Source: Delphinus delphis (lineage: Eukaryota > Chordata > Mammalia > Artiodactyla > Delphinidae). From it: a stretch of DNA of 64,000 nucleotides. How positions within the stretch are numbered: the stretch's first letter is position 1; each line of letters opens with the position of its first letter. The notes beneath the pieces are model-generated. The model ran no database searches. It worked only from the letters and a program-made list of their open reading frames with translations, and was not told the origin of the DNA. The position numbers were made by a program, and so were the translations under genes. Location: contig NC_082686.1 of assembly GCF_949987515.2 (NCBI RefSeq), positions 47,965,559-48,029,558 on the forward strand, given 5' to 3'. This document shows positions 1-12,088 of the stretch, piece by piece.

Positions 1-115
1 TGTACTTTACCCAAGTATTAAGCAGTCATGCAGTTCAGTGATGGCATGGGACTTTGTTTCTTGCTTACCCTAAGGTTCATTTATTAATTTTAGTGTCCTT
101 TTTTCCCCCTCACAG

Positions 116-279
116 CTAATGCCAAGGCATGTGGCTTTGTAGTGTATCAAAACAGCAAGCTTTTCCAATCAAAAACTTTTATAGCTAAATCACATTTTAG
201 TCAAAAAATTATCTCAAGCAAAACTGATGAAAATGTGGAAGATCAGAGCACTTCTGTTGAAATGTTTTTTAGTCCAAGG
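116..279 (+). CDS. ADGRG7: ADGRG7 exon, extracellular stalk/GAIN region (open)
   Basis: The exon follows a CT-rich tract and CACAG acceptor (AG at 114-115) and ends before GTGAGT at 280. It enters with two bases of a split codon, then reads 54 open codons. The translation has the ADGRG7 signatures CGFVVYQN and FSQKIISSKTDEN and ends FFSP-R. It corresponds to the part of the GAIN domain preceding the GPS motif. It carries no stop or frameshift, and it ends on a codon boundary, matching the phase-0 start of the next exon. Confidence 0.88.
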
Positions 280-613
280 GTGAGTTTTCCTATTAACAGA
301 AATAATTCAGCCCACTCTTGATTGCAAAACCAGGGACAGTTTGGGCAAAAGAAATTCACAGAACAACTCTTTGAAAGATTCTTTGACAGTGTTCACTTCA
401 ACTTCCCCCATCCATATTTTTGTAGACTAGCTAAACCCAAAATTAACTACTTTGAATTTTGTATCCCTTTTCCTCTCCTCAATCTGTAATGAAGATGCTA
501 TGCTTTGTACATATCTAATTGGTTTCTCATATGCTTATCTTGGCCTATTTGATTTTTTTCTACCCAATTAAGCATTTTGAAAAATCAGTTGCCATTGTCT
601 TATCAATTCACAG
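280..613 (+). other. ADGRG7 intron, no recognisable repeat
   Basis: A short intron with GTGAGT donor and CACAG acceptor. It holds A/T-rich unique sequence in which I see nothing else. Confidence 0.6.
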
Positions 614-769
614 TACAATGAAAAAGAATTCCAGCTTCAATCCTATGCCTGTGACTATTGGAATTTTTCCCTGAAGGATTGGGACACACATGGCTGTCAC
701 AAAGAAGGAGTCATTGATGGATTCTTGTGCTGCCGCTGCAACCATACTACTAACTTCGCGGTATTGATG
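614..769 (+). CDS. ADGRG7: ADGRG7 exon with GPS autoproteolysis motif (open)
   Basis: This 156-base exon (52 codons, phase 0 at both ends) lies between a TTCACAG acceptor at 613 and GTAAGG at 770. The translation contains the complete GPS motif: a C..W pair (CDYW), GC, a C.C pair (CCRC), then CNHTTNFAVLM. Adhesion receptors cut themselves after the residue following His in this HxT triad, so HTT is a potentially active site. The extra Cys next to the conserved C.C is unusual. Otherwise the exon looks functional, unlike exons further downstream. Confidence 0.9.
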
Positions 770-2162
770 GTAAGGGTGTGCACGGTAATCTCCTTCCTGA
801 CAAGAATTTCCTTATATATGATTTTGGTATGTACTAACTGGAGATAATTTGGGGGGTTAGTTTACATAGACACTCAACTCAGATTAAACAGAAAAACAGG
901 GAATGGAGTTAGAGGACTAAGAAGGGAAGTGCTGGTAAAGGCAAGTAGAATAAAGTTTTTTGCAATATAGTCTCCGGATAGATGAGTTCAGTACTGTGTA
1001 TTTAATAATGAGAAGGGAGCCCACGTGCAAAAGAGGAGCTGACGGACTGCACTCAACTAACTCACATATCAGAAGCATGAAGTTGCTACAGCCAGAGATA
1101 AGGCTGTATAGCTGTGTGCTGAAGACAGGTTCAGTACATACATAGCTGTGGGTGGGCAGTTTGCATCAGTTACCCACAGCTTTTTCCATTGTAATCATCT
1201 AAGTTACTAAGTTTATGCCAGAAGATATAAGAGGAAAAGCTCTTTAATTCAACTTGTCCCATAATACCTCCGTGTGTGCTATTTCATTCCAGTGCTACCC
1301 CGTACAAGTAACTGGCAACAGCTCTGGTGTGCAGCTGTTTATACACCTCTGAGATTTCTTGGGCTGACCTTTTTAGGAAGACGGGCTTCTGTTTGTTTCA
1401 TTTCCAGAAACCTATTATTCTGGTGAAAACAAAAATGTTTGTTTATATACTGGATGGAATGTTTTTATATGCAGTGGAATGGGGAGGGATGTAGAGTGTC
1501 TTACCCTTACTAAGGGCCTAGTAACACTATGACTCTTCCAAAGAGAAGCAGATGTTTTAATTTTCTAGTAGCTAAGATGTACCCGTATTTGAGAAGCCAA
1601 TGGAGATCCAGAACGTACTGGTACAACATAGAATATCAAATTATAGAGCCTTGCTTTTAAAATATTTTTGAGATAACTATCAGTTTCTTATTTTAATTAC
1701 CAAATATTTAAAAATTGATTTTGACTATTTATTTTATAACTTGCATTACAGAGAGATCTGATTTCTCAATCAGAAATGTAAAGATAAAATTTTACCTTTT
1801 TTGATATCTTAAGATCATTAGTATTATTGAATAGCTGTGTAAAGCTCAGATTGCTTTGTATGTTAAATGATACAGACTATACTGTCATAGTTATTTTACT
1901 CCTTTTTTGAAGTCAGACTTTCAGCTATTCTTACTAATATCTGAGTCTGCCTCAATGCCCACCTACTCATGTTTATAATTAGTTTTGGTTGCAAAATTTA
2001 AAAAAAAAAGCTGATTAGAATTGTATGTAAAGTTTAAGAGTAGATAGGCTCTGAGTGTATAGATGATTTCTAAGATCTGAAGATATATGTATTCTATGAT
2101 TCTTTGTCATGTACTTAGTATACTGCAGATAGGAAGTAATGTGAAATTTTTGTTTTGTTATT
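770..2162. other. ADGRG7 intron, unique A/T-rich sequence
   Basis: First part of the intron between the GPS and TM1 exons. I see no coding signal and no repeat I can name. Short open stretches in it have no recognisable product. Confidence 0.5.
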
Positions 2163-2365
2163 ATTTTTTTTTGGCGGTACGCGGGCCTCTCACTCTTGTG
2201 GCCTCTCCCGTTGTGGAGCACAGGCTCTGGACGTGTAGGCTCAGCGGCCATGGCTTACGGGCCCAGCCGCTCCGCGGCATGTGGGATCTTCCCGGACCGG
2301 GGCACGAACCTGTGTCCCCTGCATCGGCAGGTGGACTCTCAACCACTGTGCCACCAGGGAAGCCC
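2163..2365 (-). mobile_element. CHR-2-like SINE
   Basis: A tRNA-Glu-derived SINE in reverse orientation: poly-T, the GCGGGCCTCTCAC arm, then the inverted tRNA-like head ending CCACCAGGGAAGCCC. The flanks share an imperfect TGTTTTxTTATTTTT duplication. Confidence 0.9.
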
Positions 2366-3254
2366 TGTTTTATTATTTTTTAAAACAAAGTTTATTTTAT
2401 TTTTATTTTTTCCCTACTAAAGCAATACATACTCATTGCATACAGAGTGAGTCTGCTTACTCAACAGAAATATACTGACATGGAAAAATGTGTATGATAT
2501 CTTAAAATAGTTTGAAAATAATTTGATTATGTTAACAAACCCCTGTTTATTTGTGCAAAGAGACATAAATAATATTTGTAAGCACCTATAAAGAGGTCAC
2601 CTCTGGAGAAGAATAGGATTTCAAGAGGTAGAGTATGATGTGGGGTAGAGGCAGTAAAGAGGAACGTGTGCTTTTTAAAATTATGTTTCTATACTATTTT
2701 CATGTTTTATAAATAAGAATTTTCAGCTTTTCTAATTTTAACAATTTGAAAAATTAGAAAGTACAGACAAGCAAAAATAATTATGTATATATATCCTATC
2801 CACCCAGTGACCGCCATTATTACCTCTCCAGATTTCTAAGAGTACGTACTCATGTGGAATATATTTTTCTATGACTACATACTAAAAAGCTGGAGTAGAT
2901 ATAGATATACTACATAAAAATTATACCCCATTTTCCAAAGAAAAATGAACAGGATCGTTTGAATATCTTTCCATGTCCATAAAAATATTTCTGCAACTTT
3001 ATTTTTAGTACATTAGCTTAGATATGCAGATTTTCCCTTGGATTATAGTTACACATAAAAATAATTTAATGGGTAAATAAAGCAACTCTAGCCAATTTAG
3101 ATCTAACACAAACAACTTTGATTTTAGACATTGAGGAATAGTATATATGTCTTCCCTAACTGAATTAGTTAGGTAACTGTTCTTAAGCCTCTATTTCATG
3201 TAAACTGCTTAGAGATAAGGAGTTGATTTATTTCCTTTAAAAATATCACAGCTT
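2366..3254. other. intron with a probable ancient L1 3'-end remnant (about 2740-3010)
   Basis: Around 2760-3010, phrases such as CCACCCAGTGACCGCCATTATTAC and a dense A/T context resemble old mammalian L1M 3' ends. The rest is unremarkable. Confidence 0.35.
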
Positions 3255-3445
3255 GGGGCTTCCCTGGTGGCGCAGTGGTTGAGAGTCCGCCTGCCGATGC
3301 AGGGGACACAGGTTCGTGCCCTGGTCCGGGAAGATCCCACATGCCGCAGAGCGGCTGGGCCCGTGAGCCATGGCTGCTAAGCCTGCGCATCCGGAGCCTG
3401 TGCTCCGCTGCAACGGGAGAGGCCCCAACAGTGAGAGGCCCGCAT

Positions 3446-3482
<37 letters not shown>
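3255..3482 (+). mobile_element. CHR-2-like SINE with long poly-A and 10-bp TSD
   Basis: It begins GGGGCTTCCCTGGTGGCGCAG and continues with box-B-like GGTTCGTGCC and the CHR-2 body. It ends in an uninterrupted A tract of over 30 bases. ATCACAGCTT flanks it at 3245-3254 and 3483-3492. The pure A tail suggests a young copy. It lies 146 bases upstream of the TM1 exon. Confidence 0.95.
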
Positions 3483-3486
<4 letters not shown>

Positions 3487-3628
3487 CAGCTTTATATAAA
3501 AAAAGACATATCTGGCTATTTTGATCAATATATCTGATTGCTTTAATCAGTGTACCTCTTTATGATGTTGACTTTCATAGATAGTTCAGAATGGTTATTT
3601 AAAAATAATGAGTCAACTTACTTTCCAG

Positions 3629-3741
3629 AGTTTCAAAAAGGAATATAAATATCCTGAATCACTAGATGTATTTTCCACATTTGGATGTGCACTGTCCATT
3701 GCTGCTCTGGCTCTCACAATTATATTACTGGTCAGCACCAG
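3629..3741 (+). CDS. ADGRG7: ADGRG7 exon encoding transmembrane helix 1 (open)
   Basis: The acceptor is CTTTCCAG at 3628 and the donor GTAACC begins at 3742. The exon holds 37 codons plus two bases of a split Arg codon. It begins SFKKEYKYPESLD, the linker after the GPS/Stachel peptide, and continues into a hydrophobic helix (GCALSIAALALTIILLVS) that is TM1. The phase (2 bases left over) fits the single G that opens the TM2 exon at 15470. An alternative acceptor two bases downstream (AG at 3629-3630) would shift the frame, so 3629 is preferred. Confidence 0.86.
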
Positions 3742-3939
3742 GTAACCTGAAGGGAAGCAGGCTCTTCTCATGAGAGAAATTGCTATCCTGATATCATTTC
3801 CTTTCAGCATATTCCCATTAGAATACAGTCTCTTGGAACTGGAAAGAAAATCAGATTTAGTTCAACATATACATTTTACAAGATACTCAGTCCTGGAGAG
3901 ACTAAGACATACATACAAATAAATGTATACTTACAAACT

Positions 3940-3968
3940 GTGGTAAGTGCCTTGAAGGAAAATTACAT
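3940..3968. repeat. 29-bp segment repeated at 14017-14045
   Basis: The segment from GTGGTAAGTGCCTTGAAGG to TTACAT is identical to 14017-14045, and the flanks diverge gradually. Both lie in the TM1/TM2 intron. They may be two copies of one ancient repeat or a small duplication. Confidence 0.6.
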
Positions 3969-5487
3969 ACCATGTAATTACAAGTTTGTCACATAAAATT
4001 AATGTGGTCCCATAGTTCATCAATGCCACACAGTTCCTTAGTGTTGAATAGAAGCATAACTGCCAATCTGCATTGGCAAACAGAAATGTTGCTAATCAGC
4101 AAGTTTTTGAGGATAAAAGTAAATTTTAAACTGTATTAAGGTTTCAAATGGTAAAACTTTTAAAAAAAATTTTGAGAGAGGACCTTCAAGATGGTGGAGG
4201 AGTAAGAGGTGGAGATCACCTTCCTCCCCCCAAATACGTCAAAAATACATCTCCATGTGGAACAACTCCTACAGAACACCTACTGAATGCTGGCAGAAGA
4301 CCTCAGACTTCCCAAAGGCAAGAAACTCCCCCATGTATCTGGGTAGGGCAAAGGAAAAAAGAAAAAACAGAGACAAAAGAATAGAGATGGGACCTGCACC
4401 TCTGGGAGGGAACTGTGAAGGAGGAAAGGTTTCCACACACTAGGAAGCCCCTTGACTGGCAGAGACAGGGGGTGGGTAGGGGGGAAGCTTTGGAGCCACA
4501 GGGGAGAGCGCAGCAACGGGGATGCAGAGGGCAAAGCAGAGAGATTCCCGCACAGAGGATCGGTGCCGACCAGCACTCACCAGCCTGAGAGGCTTGTCTG
4601 GGGAAGATGGGGGCTGAGAGCTGAGGCTCCAGCTTCGGAAGTCAGATCCCAGGGAGAGGACTGGGGTTGGCTGGTGCACAGCCTGAAGGGGGCTAGTGCT
4701 CCACAGCTAGCCGGGAGGGAGTCCAGGAAAAAGTCTGGAACTGCTTAAGAGGCAAGAGACCATTGTTTCCGGGTGCGCGAGGAGAGGGGATTCAGAGCAC
4801 CACCTAAATGAGCTCCAGAGACAGGCGTGTGCCATAGCTATCAGCGCGGGCACCAGCGACGGGCATGAAGCACCAAGGCTGCTGCTGCAGCCACCAAGAA
4901 GCCTGTGTGCAAACACAGATCACTATTCACACCTCCCCTCCCGGGAGCCTGTGCAGCCCGCCATTGCCAGGGTCCCGTGATCCAGGGACAACTTCCCCGG
5001 GAGAATACACAGTGTGCCTCAGGCTGTTGCAACATCATGCTGCCCTCTGTCGCTGCAGGCTTGCCCCACATTCTGTACCCCTCCCTCCTCCTGGTCTAAG
5101 TGAGCCACAGCCCCCTAATCAGCTGCTACTTTAACTCGGTCCTGTCTCAGCAAAGAACAGACACCCTCAGGTGACCTACATGCACAGGCAGGGCCAAATC
5201 CAAAGCTGAACCCCAGGAGCTGTGCAAACAAAGAAGAGAAAGGGAAGTCTCTCCCAGCAGCCTCAGGAACAGTGGATTAAATCTCCACAATCAACTTGAT
5301 GTACCCTGCATCTGTGGAATACATGAATAGACAACGAATCATCCCAAAATTGAGGCGGTGGACTTTGGGAGTAGCTGTAGACTTGGGGTTTGCTTTCTGC
5401 ATCTAATTTGTTTCTGGTTTTATGTTTATCTTAGTTTAGTATTTAGAGCTTATTATCTTGGTAGATTTGTTTATTGATTTGGTTGCT

Positions 5488-5515
5488 CTCTTCCTTTATA
5501 TATATATATATATTT
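5488..5515. repeat. (TA)n microsatellite in L1 5' UTR
   Basis: A run of TA dinucleotides followed by T-rich sequence. Confidence 0.8.
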
Positions 5516-5770
5516 TTTTCCTTTTTCTCTTTTTGTGTGTGTGTATGTGTATGCTTTTTTGTGTGATTTTGTCTGTATAGCTTTGCTTTTATCATTTGTC
5601 CTAGGGTTCTGTCCTTCATTTTAAAAAATTATTATTATACTTTTTAGCACTTGTTATTATTGGTGGATTTGTTTATTGGTTTCATTGCCCTCTCTTTCTT
5701 TTTTAAATTTTTTATTTTATAACTTTATTTTATTTATTTATATTTTTTCTGTTTATTTCTCCCTTTTCTT

Positions 5771-6215
5771 TTTTTTTTTAAATTTAGGATATAAAATTAA
5801 CCATTTTATTTATTTATTTTTTTAGAAATTTATTTTATTTATTTATTTTTGGCTGCTTTGGTTCTTCATTGCTGTCCACCTCTTTGGCTACTCTTCAGTG
5901 TGGTGCGCGGGCTTCTCATTGCAGTGGCTTCTATTGTTGAGGAGCGCGGGCTCTAGGCACATGGGCTCAGTAGCTGTGGCACGCGGGCTCAGTAGTTGTG
6001 GCTCGTGGACTCAGTAGTTGTGGCTCATGAGCTCAGTAGTTGTAGCTCATGGGCTCAGTAGTTGTGGCTTGCGGGCTCTAGAGCACAGGCTCAGTAGTTG
6101 TGGCACATGGGCTTAGTTGCTCTGCGGCATGTGGGATCTTCCAGGGCCAGTACTCGAAGCTGTGTCCCCTGCATTGGCAGGTGGATCTTAACCAGTGCAC
6201 CACCAGGGAAGCCCC
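5771..6215 (-). mobile_element. CHR-1-like SINE with 18-bp TSD and extra 3' segment
   Basis: The inverted SINE is bounded by a perfect 18-bp duplication (TTATTTCTCCCTTTTCTT at 5753-5770 and 6216-6233). The SINE body begins near 5845 (GGCTGCTTTGG). Between it and the duplication lie about 70 bases of A/T-rich sequence containing ATAAAATTAACCA. The body contains five 22-bp tandem units (5966-6075). Confidence 0.9.
5966..6075. repeat. five tandem 22-bp units inside a SINE
   Basis: Units start CTCAGTAG(C/T)TGT at 5966, 5988, 6010, 6032 and 6054, each 22 bases with a few substitutions. Ordinary copies of this SINE carry one or two such units. Confidence 0.85.
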
Positions 6216-6725
6216 TTATTTCTCCCTTTTCTTCTAAGCCGTGTGGCTGACAGGGTCTTGGTGCTCCAGCCAGGTGTCAGGCCTGAGCATCTGAGGTGGG
6301 AGAGCTGAGTTCAGGACATTGGACCACCAGAGACCTCCAGGCCGCTCCTAATATCAAATGGCGAAAGCTCTCCCAGAGATCTCCATCTCAGTGTTAAGAC
6401 CCAGCTGCACTCAATGACCAGCAAGCTACAGTTCTTGACACCCCATACCAAACAGAAAGACAGGAACACAACCCCATCCATCAGCAAAGAGGCTGCCTAA
6501 AATCATAATAAGGTCACAGACACCCCACACAACACCACTGGACGTGGTCCTGCCCAGCAGAAAGGCAACATCTAGCCTCATCCACCAGAACACAGGCAGT
6601 GGTCCCCTCCACCAGGAAGCCTACAAAACCCACTGAACCAACCTCACCCACTGCGGGGGAAAAAGTGGGAACTATGAACATGCAGCATACGAAAAGGAGA
6701 CACCAAATGCAGTAAGTTAAGCAAA

Positions 6726-7917
6726 ATGAGAAGGCAGAGAAATACACAGCAGATGAAGGAGCAAGGTAAAAACCCATCACCCCTAACAAATGAAGAGGAA
6801 ATAGGCAGTCTACCTGAAAAAGAAGTCAGAGTAATGATAGTAAGGATGATCCAAAATCTTGGAAATAGAATGGAGGAAATACAAGAAACATTTAACAAGG
6901 ACCTAGAAGACCTAAGGAGCAAACAAACAATGATGAACAGCACAATAAATGAAACTAAAAATTCTCTAGAAGGAATCAATAGCAGAATGACTGGGACAGA
7001 AGAACGGATAAGTGGCGTGGAAGATAAAATAGTGGAAATTACTACCACAGAGCAGAATAAAGAAAAAAGAATGAAAAGACTTGAGGACAGTCTCAGAGAC
7101 CTCTGGGACAACATTAAATGTCCCATCATTTGAGTTATAGGGGTCCCAGAAGAAGAGAAAAAGAAAGGAACTGAGAAAACATTTGAAGAGATTATAGTTG
7201 AAAACTTCCCTAATATGGGAAAGGAAATAGTCAAGTCCAGGAAGCACAGAGAGTCCCATACAGTATAAATCCAATGAGAAACACGCCAAGACACACATTA
7301 ATCAAACTATCAAAAATTAAATACAAAGAAAAAATATTAAAAGCAGCAAGGGGGCTTCCCTGGTGGCGCAGTGGTTGAGAATCTGCCTACCAATGTAGGG
7401 GACACGGGTTCAAGCCCTGGTCTGGGGAGATCCCACATGCCGCGGAGCAACTGGGCCCGTGAGCCACAGCTACTGAGCCTGCGCGTCTGGAGCTTGTGTT
7501 CCACAACACGAGAGGCCGTGACAATGAGAGGCCCACGCACCGCGATGAAGAGTGGCCCCCGCTCGCCGCAACTAGAGAAAGCCCTCACACAGAAATGAAG
7601 ACCCAACACAGCCTAAATAAATAAATAAATTAAAAAAAAAAAAAAAAGCAGCAAGGGAAAAGCACCAAATAACATACAAGGGAATCCCCATAAGGTTAAT
7701 AGCTGATTTCTCAGCAGAAACTCTGCAAGCCAGAAGGGAGTGGCAGGACATATTTAAAGTGATGAAACGGAAAAACCTACAACCAAGATTCCTCTACCCA
7801 GCAAAGATCTCATTCAGATTCAAAGGAAAAATTAAACCCTTTAGAGACAAGCAAAAGTTAAGAGAATTCAGCACCACAAAACCAGCTTTACAACAAATGC
7901 TAAAGGAACTTCTCTAA
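6726..7917 (+). pseudogene. L1 ORF1 remnant
   Basis: The ORF1 protein is an RNA-binding trimeric chaperone of L1. The translation shows the coiled-coil part (NRMEEIQETFNKDLEDLRSK, then NKEKRMKRLEDSLRDLWDN), a stop at 7131-7133 and further damage. A SINE then interrupts it at 7351-7644. The C-terminal part resumes after it and ends near LLKELL with TAA at 7915-7917. Confidence 0.85.
7351..7644 (+). mobile_element. CHR SINE, long form intermediate between CHR-1 and CHR-2 types
   Basis: It begins GGGGCTTCCCTGGTGGCG. It carries the CHR-2-like GAGAGGCCCACGCACCGC segment and then continues with the long-form tail (CGCCGCAACTAGAGAAAG, TAAATAAATAAAT, A-run). A duplication AAAAGCAGCAAGG flanks it at about 7339-7351 and 7645-7657. 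Confidence 0.9.
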
Positions 7918-8900
7918 GCAGGAAACACAAGAGAAGGAAAAGACCTACAATAACAAACCTAAAACAATCAAGAAAATGGGAATAGGAAAATACATATCGA
8001 TAATTACCTTAAATGTAAATGGATTAAATGCTCCCACCATAAGACATAGACTGGCTGAATGGATACAAGAACAAGACCTGTATATATGCTGTCTACAAGA
8101 GACCCACTTCAGACCTAGGGACACATACACACTGAAAGTGAGGGGATGGAAAAAGAAATTTCATGCAAATGGAAATCAGAAGAAAGATGGAGTAGTAGTT
8201 CTCATATCAGGCAAAATAGACTTTAAAATAAAGACTATTACAAGAGAGAAAGAAGGACACCACAAAATGATCAAGGGATCAATCCAAGAAAAAGATGTAA
8301 CAATTGTAAGTATATATGCACCCAACCTAGGAGCACCTCAATACATAAGGCAAATGCTAACAGCCATAAAAGGGGAAATTGAAAATAACACAGTTATATT
8401 CAGGGATTTTAACACCCCACTTTCACCCATGGACAGATCATCCAAAATGAAAATATATAAGGAAACACAAGCTTTAAATAATACATTAAACAAGATGGAC
8501 TTAATTGATATTTATAGGACATTCTATCCAAAAACAACAGAATACACATTTTTCTCAAGTGCTCATGGAACATTCTCCAGGATAGATCATATCTTGGGTC
8601 ACAAATCAAGCCTTGGTAAATTTAAGAAAATTGAAATCGTATGAAGTATGTTTTCTGACCACAATGCTATGAGACTAGATATCAATTACAGGAAAATATC
8701 TGTAAAAAATACAAACACGTGGAAGCTAAACAATACACTACTAAATAACCAAGAGATCACTGAAGAAATCAAAGAGGAAATCAAAAAATACCTAGACACA
8801 AATGACAATGAAACACCACTCCCAAAAACCTATGGGATGCAGCAAAAGCAGTTCTAAGAGGGAAGTTTATAGCAATACAATCCTACCTCAAGAAACATCT

Positions 8901-9241
8901 TGGACTTCCCTACTGGCGCAGTGGTTAAGAATCTGCCTGCTGGTGCAGGGGACGTGGGTTAGAGCCCTGGTCTGGGAGGATCCCACATACCATGGGGGCA
9001 GCTAAGCCTGTGTGCCACAACTACTGAGCCTGCGCTCTAGAGCCCACGAGCCACAACTACTGAGCCCGAGTGCCACAGGTGCCAAAGCCTGAATGCCTAG
9101 AGCTGATTCTCTGCAACAAGAGAATCCACCACAATGAGAAGCCTGTGCACCGCAACAAAGAATAGCCCCTGCTTGCCGCAACTAGAGATAGCCCGTGTGC
9201 AGCAATGAAGACCCAACATAGCCAAAAAAAAAAAAAAGAAA
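8901..9241 (+). mobile_element. CHR-1-like SINE with 12-bp TSD
   Basis: Body from TTGGACTTCCCTACTGGCGC to the A-rich tail. The duplication CAAGAAACATCT is at 8889-8900 and 9242-9253. It is more diverged than the CHR-2-like copies. Confidence 0.93.
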
Positions 9242-11793
9242 CAAGAAACATCTCAAAAAACATCTAACCTTACATCTAAAGCAAATAGAGAAATAAAAAC
9301 AAAAAAAACCCAAAGTTAGCAGAAGGAAAGAAATCATAAAGATCAGATCAGAAATAAATGAAAAAGAAATGAAGGAAATGATAGCAAAGATCAATAAAAC
9401 TAAAAGCTGGTTCTTTGAGAAGATAAACAAAATTGATAAACCATTAGCCAGGCTCATCAAGAAAAAGAGGGAGAGCACTCAAATCAATAAAATTAGAAAT
9501 GAAAAAGGAGAAGTTACAACAGACACTGCAGAAATACAAAGCATCCTAAGAAACTACTACAAGCAACTCTATGCCAGTAAAATGGACAACCTGGAAGAAA
9601 TGGACAAATTCTTAGAACAGCACAACCTTCTGAGACTGAACCAGGAAGAAACAGAAAATATAAACAGACCAACCACAAGCCCTGAAATTGAAACTGTGAT
9701 TAAACATGTTCCAACAAACAAAAGCCCAGGATCAGATGGCTTCACAGGTGAATTCTATCAATCATTTAGAGAAGAGCTAACACCTATGCTTCTCAAACTC
9801 TTCCAGAATATAGCAGAGAGGAACACTCCCAAACTCATTCTACGAGGCCACCATCACCCTGATACCAAAACCAGACATAAGATGTCACAAAAGAAGAAAA
9901 CTACTGGCCAATATCACTGATGAACATAGGTGCAAAAATCCTCAACAAAATACTAGCAAACAGAATCCAGCAGCACATTAAAAAGATTATACACCATGAT
10001 CTAGTGGGGTTTATCCCAGGAATGCAAGGATTCTTTAGTATACACAAATCAATCAATGTGATACACCATATCAACAAATTGAAGGAGAAAAACCAATTGA
10101 TCGTCTCAATACATGCAGAAAAAGCTTTCAACAAAATTCAACACCCATTTATGATAAAACCCTCCAGGTAGTAGACAGAGAGGGAACTTACCTCAACATA
10201 ATAAAGGCCATATATGACAAACCCACAGCCAACATCGTTCTCAATGGTGAAAAACTGAAACTATTTCCTCTAAGATGAGGAACAAGACAAAATTGCCCAC
10301 TCACCATTATTATTCAACATCGTTTTGGAAGTTTTAGCCACAGCAATCAGAGAAGAAAAAGAAAAGGAATACAAATTGGAAAAGAAGTAAAACTGTCACT
10401 GTTTGCAGATGACATGATACTATACATAGAGAATCCTAAAGATGCTACCAGAAAACTACTAAAGCTAATCAATGAATTTGGTAAAGTAGCAGGATACAAA
10501 ATTAATGCACAGAAATTTCTTGCATTCCCATACACTAATGATGAAAAATATGAAAGAGAAATTAAGGAAACACTCCCATTTACCATTGCAACAAAAAGAG
10601 TAAAATACATAGGAATAAACCTACCTAAGGAGAGAAAAGACCTGTATGCAGGAAACTTAAGACACTGATGAAAGAAATTAAAGATGATACGAACAGATGG
10701 AGAGATATACCATGTTCTTGGATTGGAAGAATCAACACTGTGAAAATGACTATACTACCCAAAGCAATCTACAGATTCAACGCAATCCCTATCAAACTAC
10801 CAATGGCATTTTTCACAGAATTAGAGCAAAAAAATTCACAATTTGTATGGAAACACAAAAGATGCCAAATAGCCAAAGCAATCGTGAGAAAGAAAAGCGG
10901 AGCTGGAGGAATCAGTCTCACAGACTTCAGACTATACTACAAAGCTACAGTAGTCAAGACAGTATGGTACTGGCAGAAAAACAGAAATATAGATCAATGG
11001 AACAGGGTAGAAAGCCCAGAGATAAACGAACGCACATATGGTCACCTTATTTTTGAAAAAGGAGGCACGAATATACAATGGAGAAAGGACAGCCTCTTCA
11101 ATAAGTGGTGCTGGGAAAACTGGACAGCTACATGTAAAAGTATGAGATTAGATCACTCCCTAACACCACACACAAAAATAAACTCAAAATGGATTAAAGA
11201 CCTAGATGTAAGGCCAGACACTATGAAACTCTTAGATGAAAACTTAGGCAGAACATTCTATGACATAAATCACAGCAAGATCCTTTTTGACCCACCTCTT
11301 AGAGAAATGGAAATAGAAACAAAAATAAACAAATGGGACCTAGTGAAACTTCAAAGCTTTTGCACAGCAAAGGAAACCATAAACAAGACAAAAAGACAAC
11401 CCTCAGAATGGGAGAAAATATTTGCAAATGAAACAACTGACAAAGGGTTAATCTCCAAATTATACAAGCAGCTCAGTATCAAAAAGACAAACAACCCAAT
11501 CCAGAAATGGGCAGAAGACGTAAATAGACATTTCTCCAAAGAAGATATATAGTTTGCCAATAAACACATGAAAGGATGCTGAACATCACTAATCATTAGA
11601 GAAATGCAAATCAACACTACAATGAGGTATCACCTCACACCGGTTAGAATGGGCATCATCAGAAAATCTACAAACAATTAATGCTGGAGAGGATGTGGAG
11701 ATAAGATAACCCTCTCACACTGTTGGTGCGAATGTAAATTGATATAGCCACTATGGAGAACCGTATGGAGGTTCCTTAAAAAACTAAAAATTG

Positions 11794-12002
11794 GGGCTTC
11801 CCTGGTGGCGCAGTGGTTGAGAGTCCGCCTGCCGATGCAGGGGACGTGGGTTCGTGCCCCGGTCTGGGAGGATCCCACATGCTGCGGAGCGGCTGGGCCC
11901 GTGAGCCATGGCCGCTGAGCCTGCACGTCTGGAGCCTGTGCTCCGCAACGGGAGAGGCCACAGCGGTGAGAGGCCCGCGTACCGCAAAAAAAAAACAACA
12001 AA
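11794..12002 (+). mobile_element. CHR-2-like SINE in L1 3' part
   Basis: A complete head and body ending CGTACCGC plus A-rich tail. AAACTAAAAATTG is duplicated at 11781-11793 and 12003-12015. Confidence 0.95.
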
Positions 12003-12088
12003 AAACTAAAAATTGAACTACCATATGACCCAGCAATCCCGCTACTGGGCATATACCCTGAGAAAACCATACTTCCAAAAGAGTCATG

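Noticed and set aside
3196..3499. Recurring 60-100-codon open stretches with GPGRSHMP or LHRQADSQ phrases
   Set aside because: Translations of CHR SINEs in both strands; the same peptides appear at every SINE in the window.
4148..5134. Several overlapping open stretches of 60-98 codons
   Set aside because: They lie in the GC-rich 5' UTR of the sense L1, and similar ones recur in the other L1 at 38862-39756.
5966..6075. CRISPR-like regular repeats
   Set aside because: The 22-bp units abut with no spacers and lie within a mammalian SINE.
6644..7294. 216-codon open stretch on the minus strand
   Set aside because: Antisense of the L1 ORF1 region; its Ser/Leu/Phe-rich make-up is the complement of the ORF1 coiled coil.
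8642..8644. Possible active L1
   Set aside because: All three long L1 copies have stops and frameshifts in ORF1 and ORF2, so none is autonomous.
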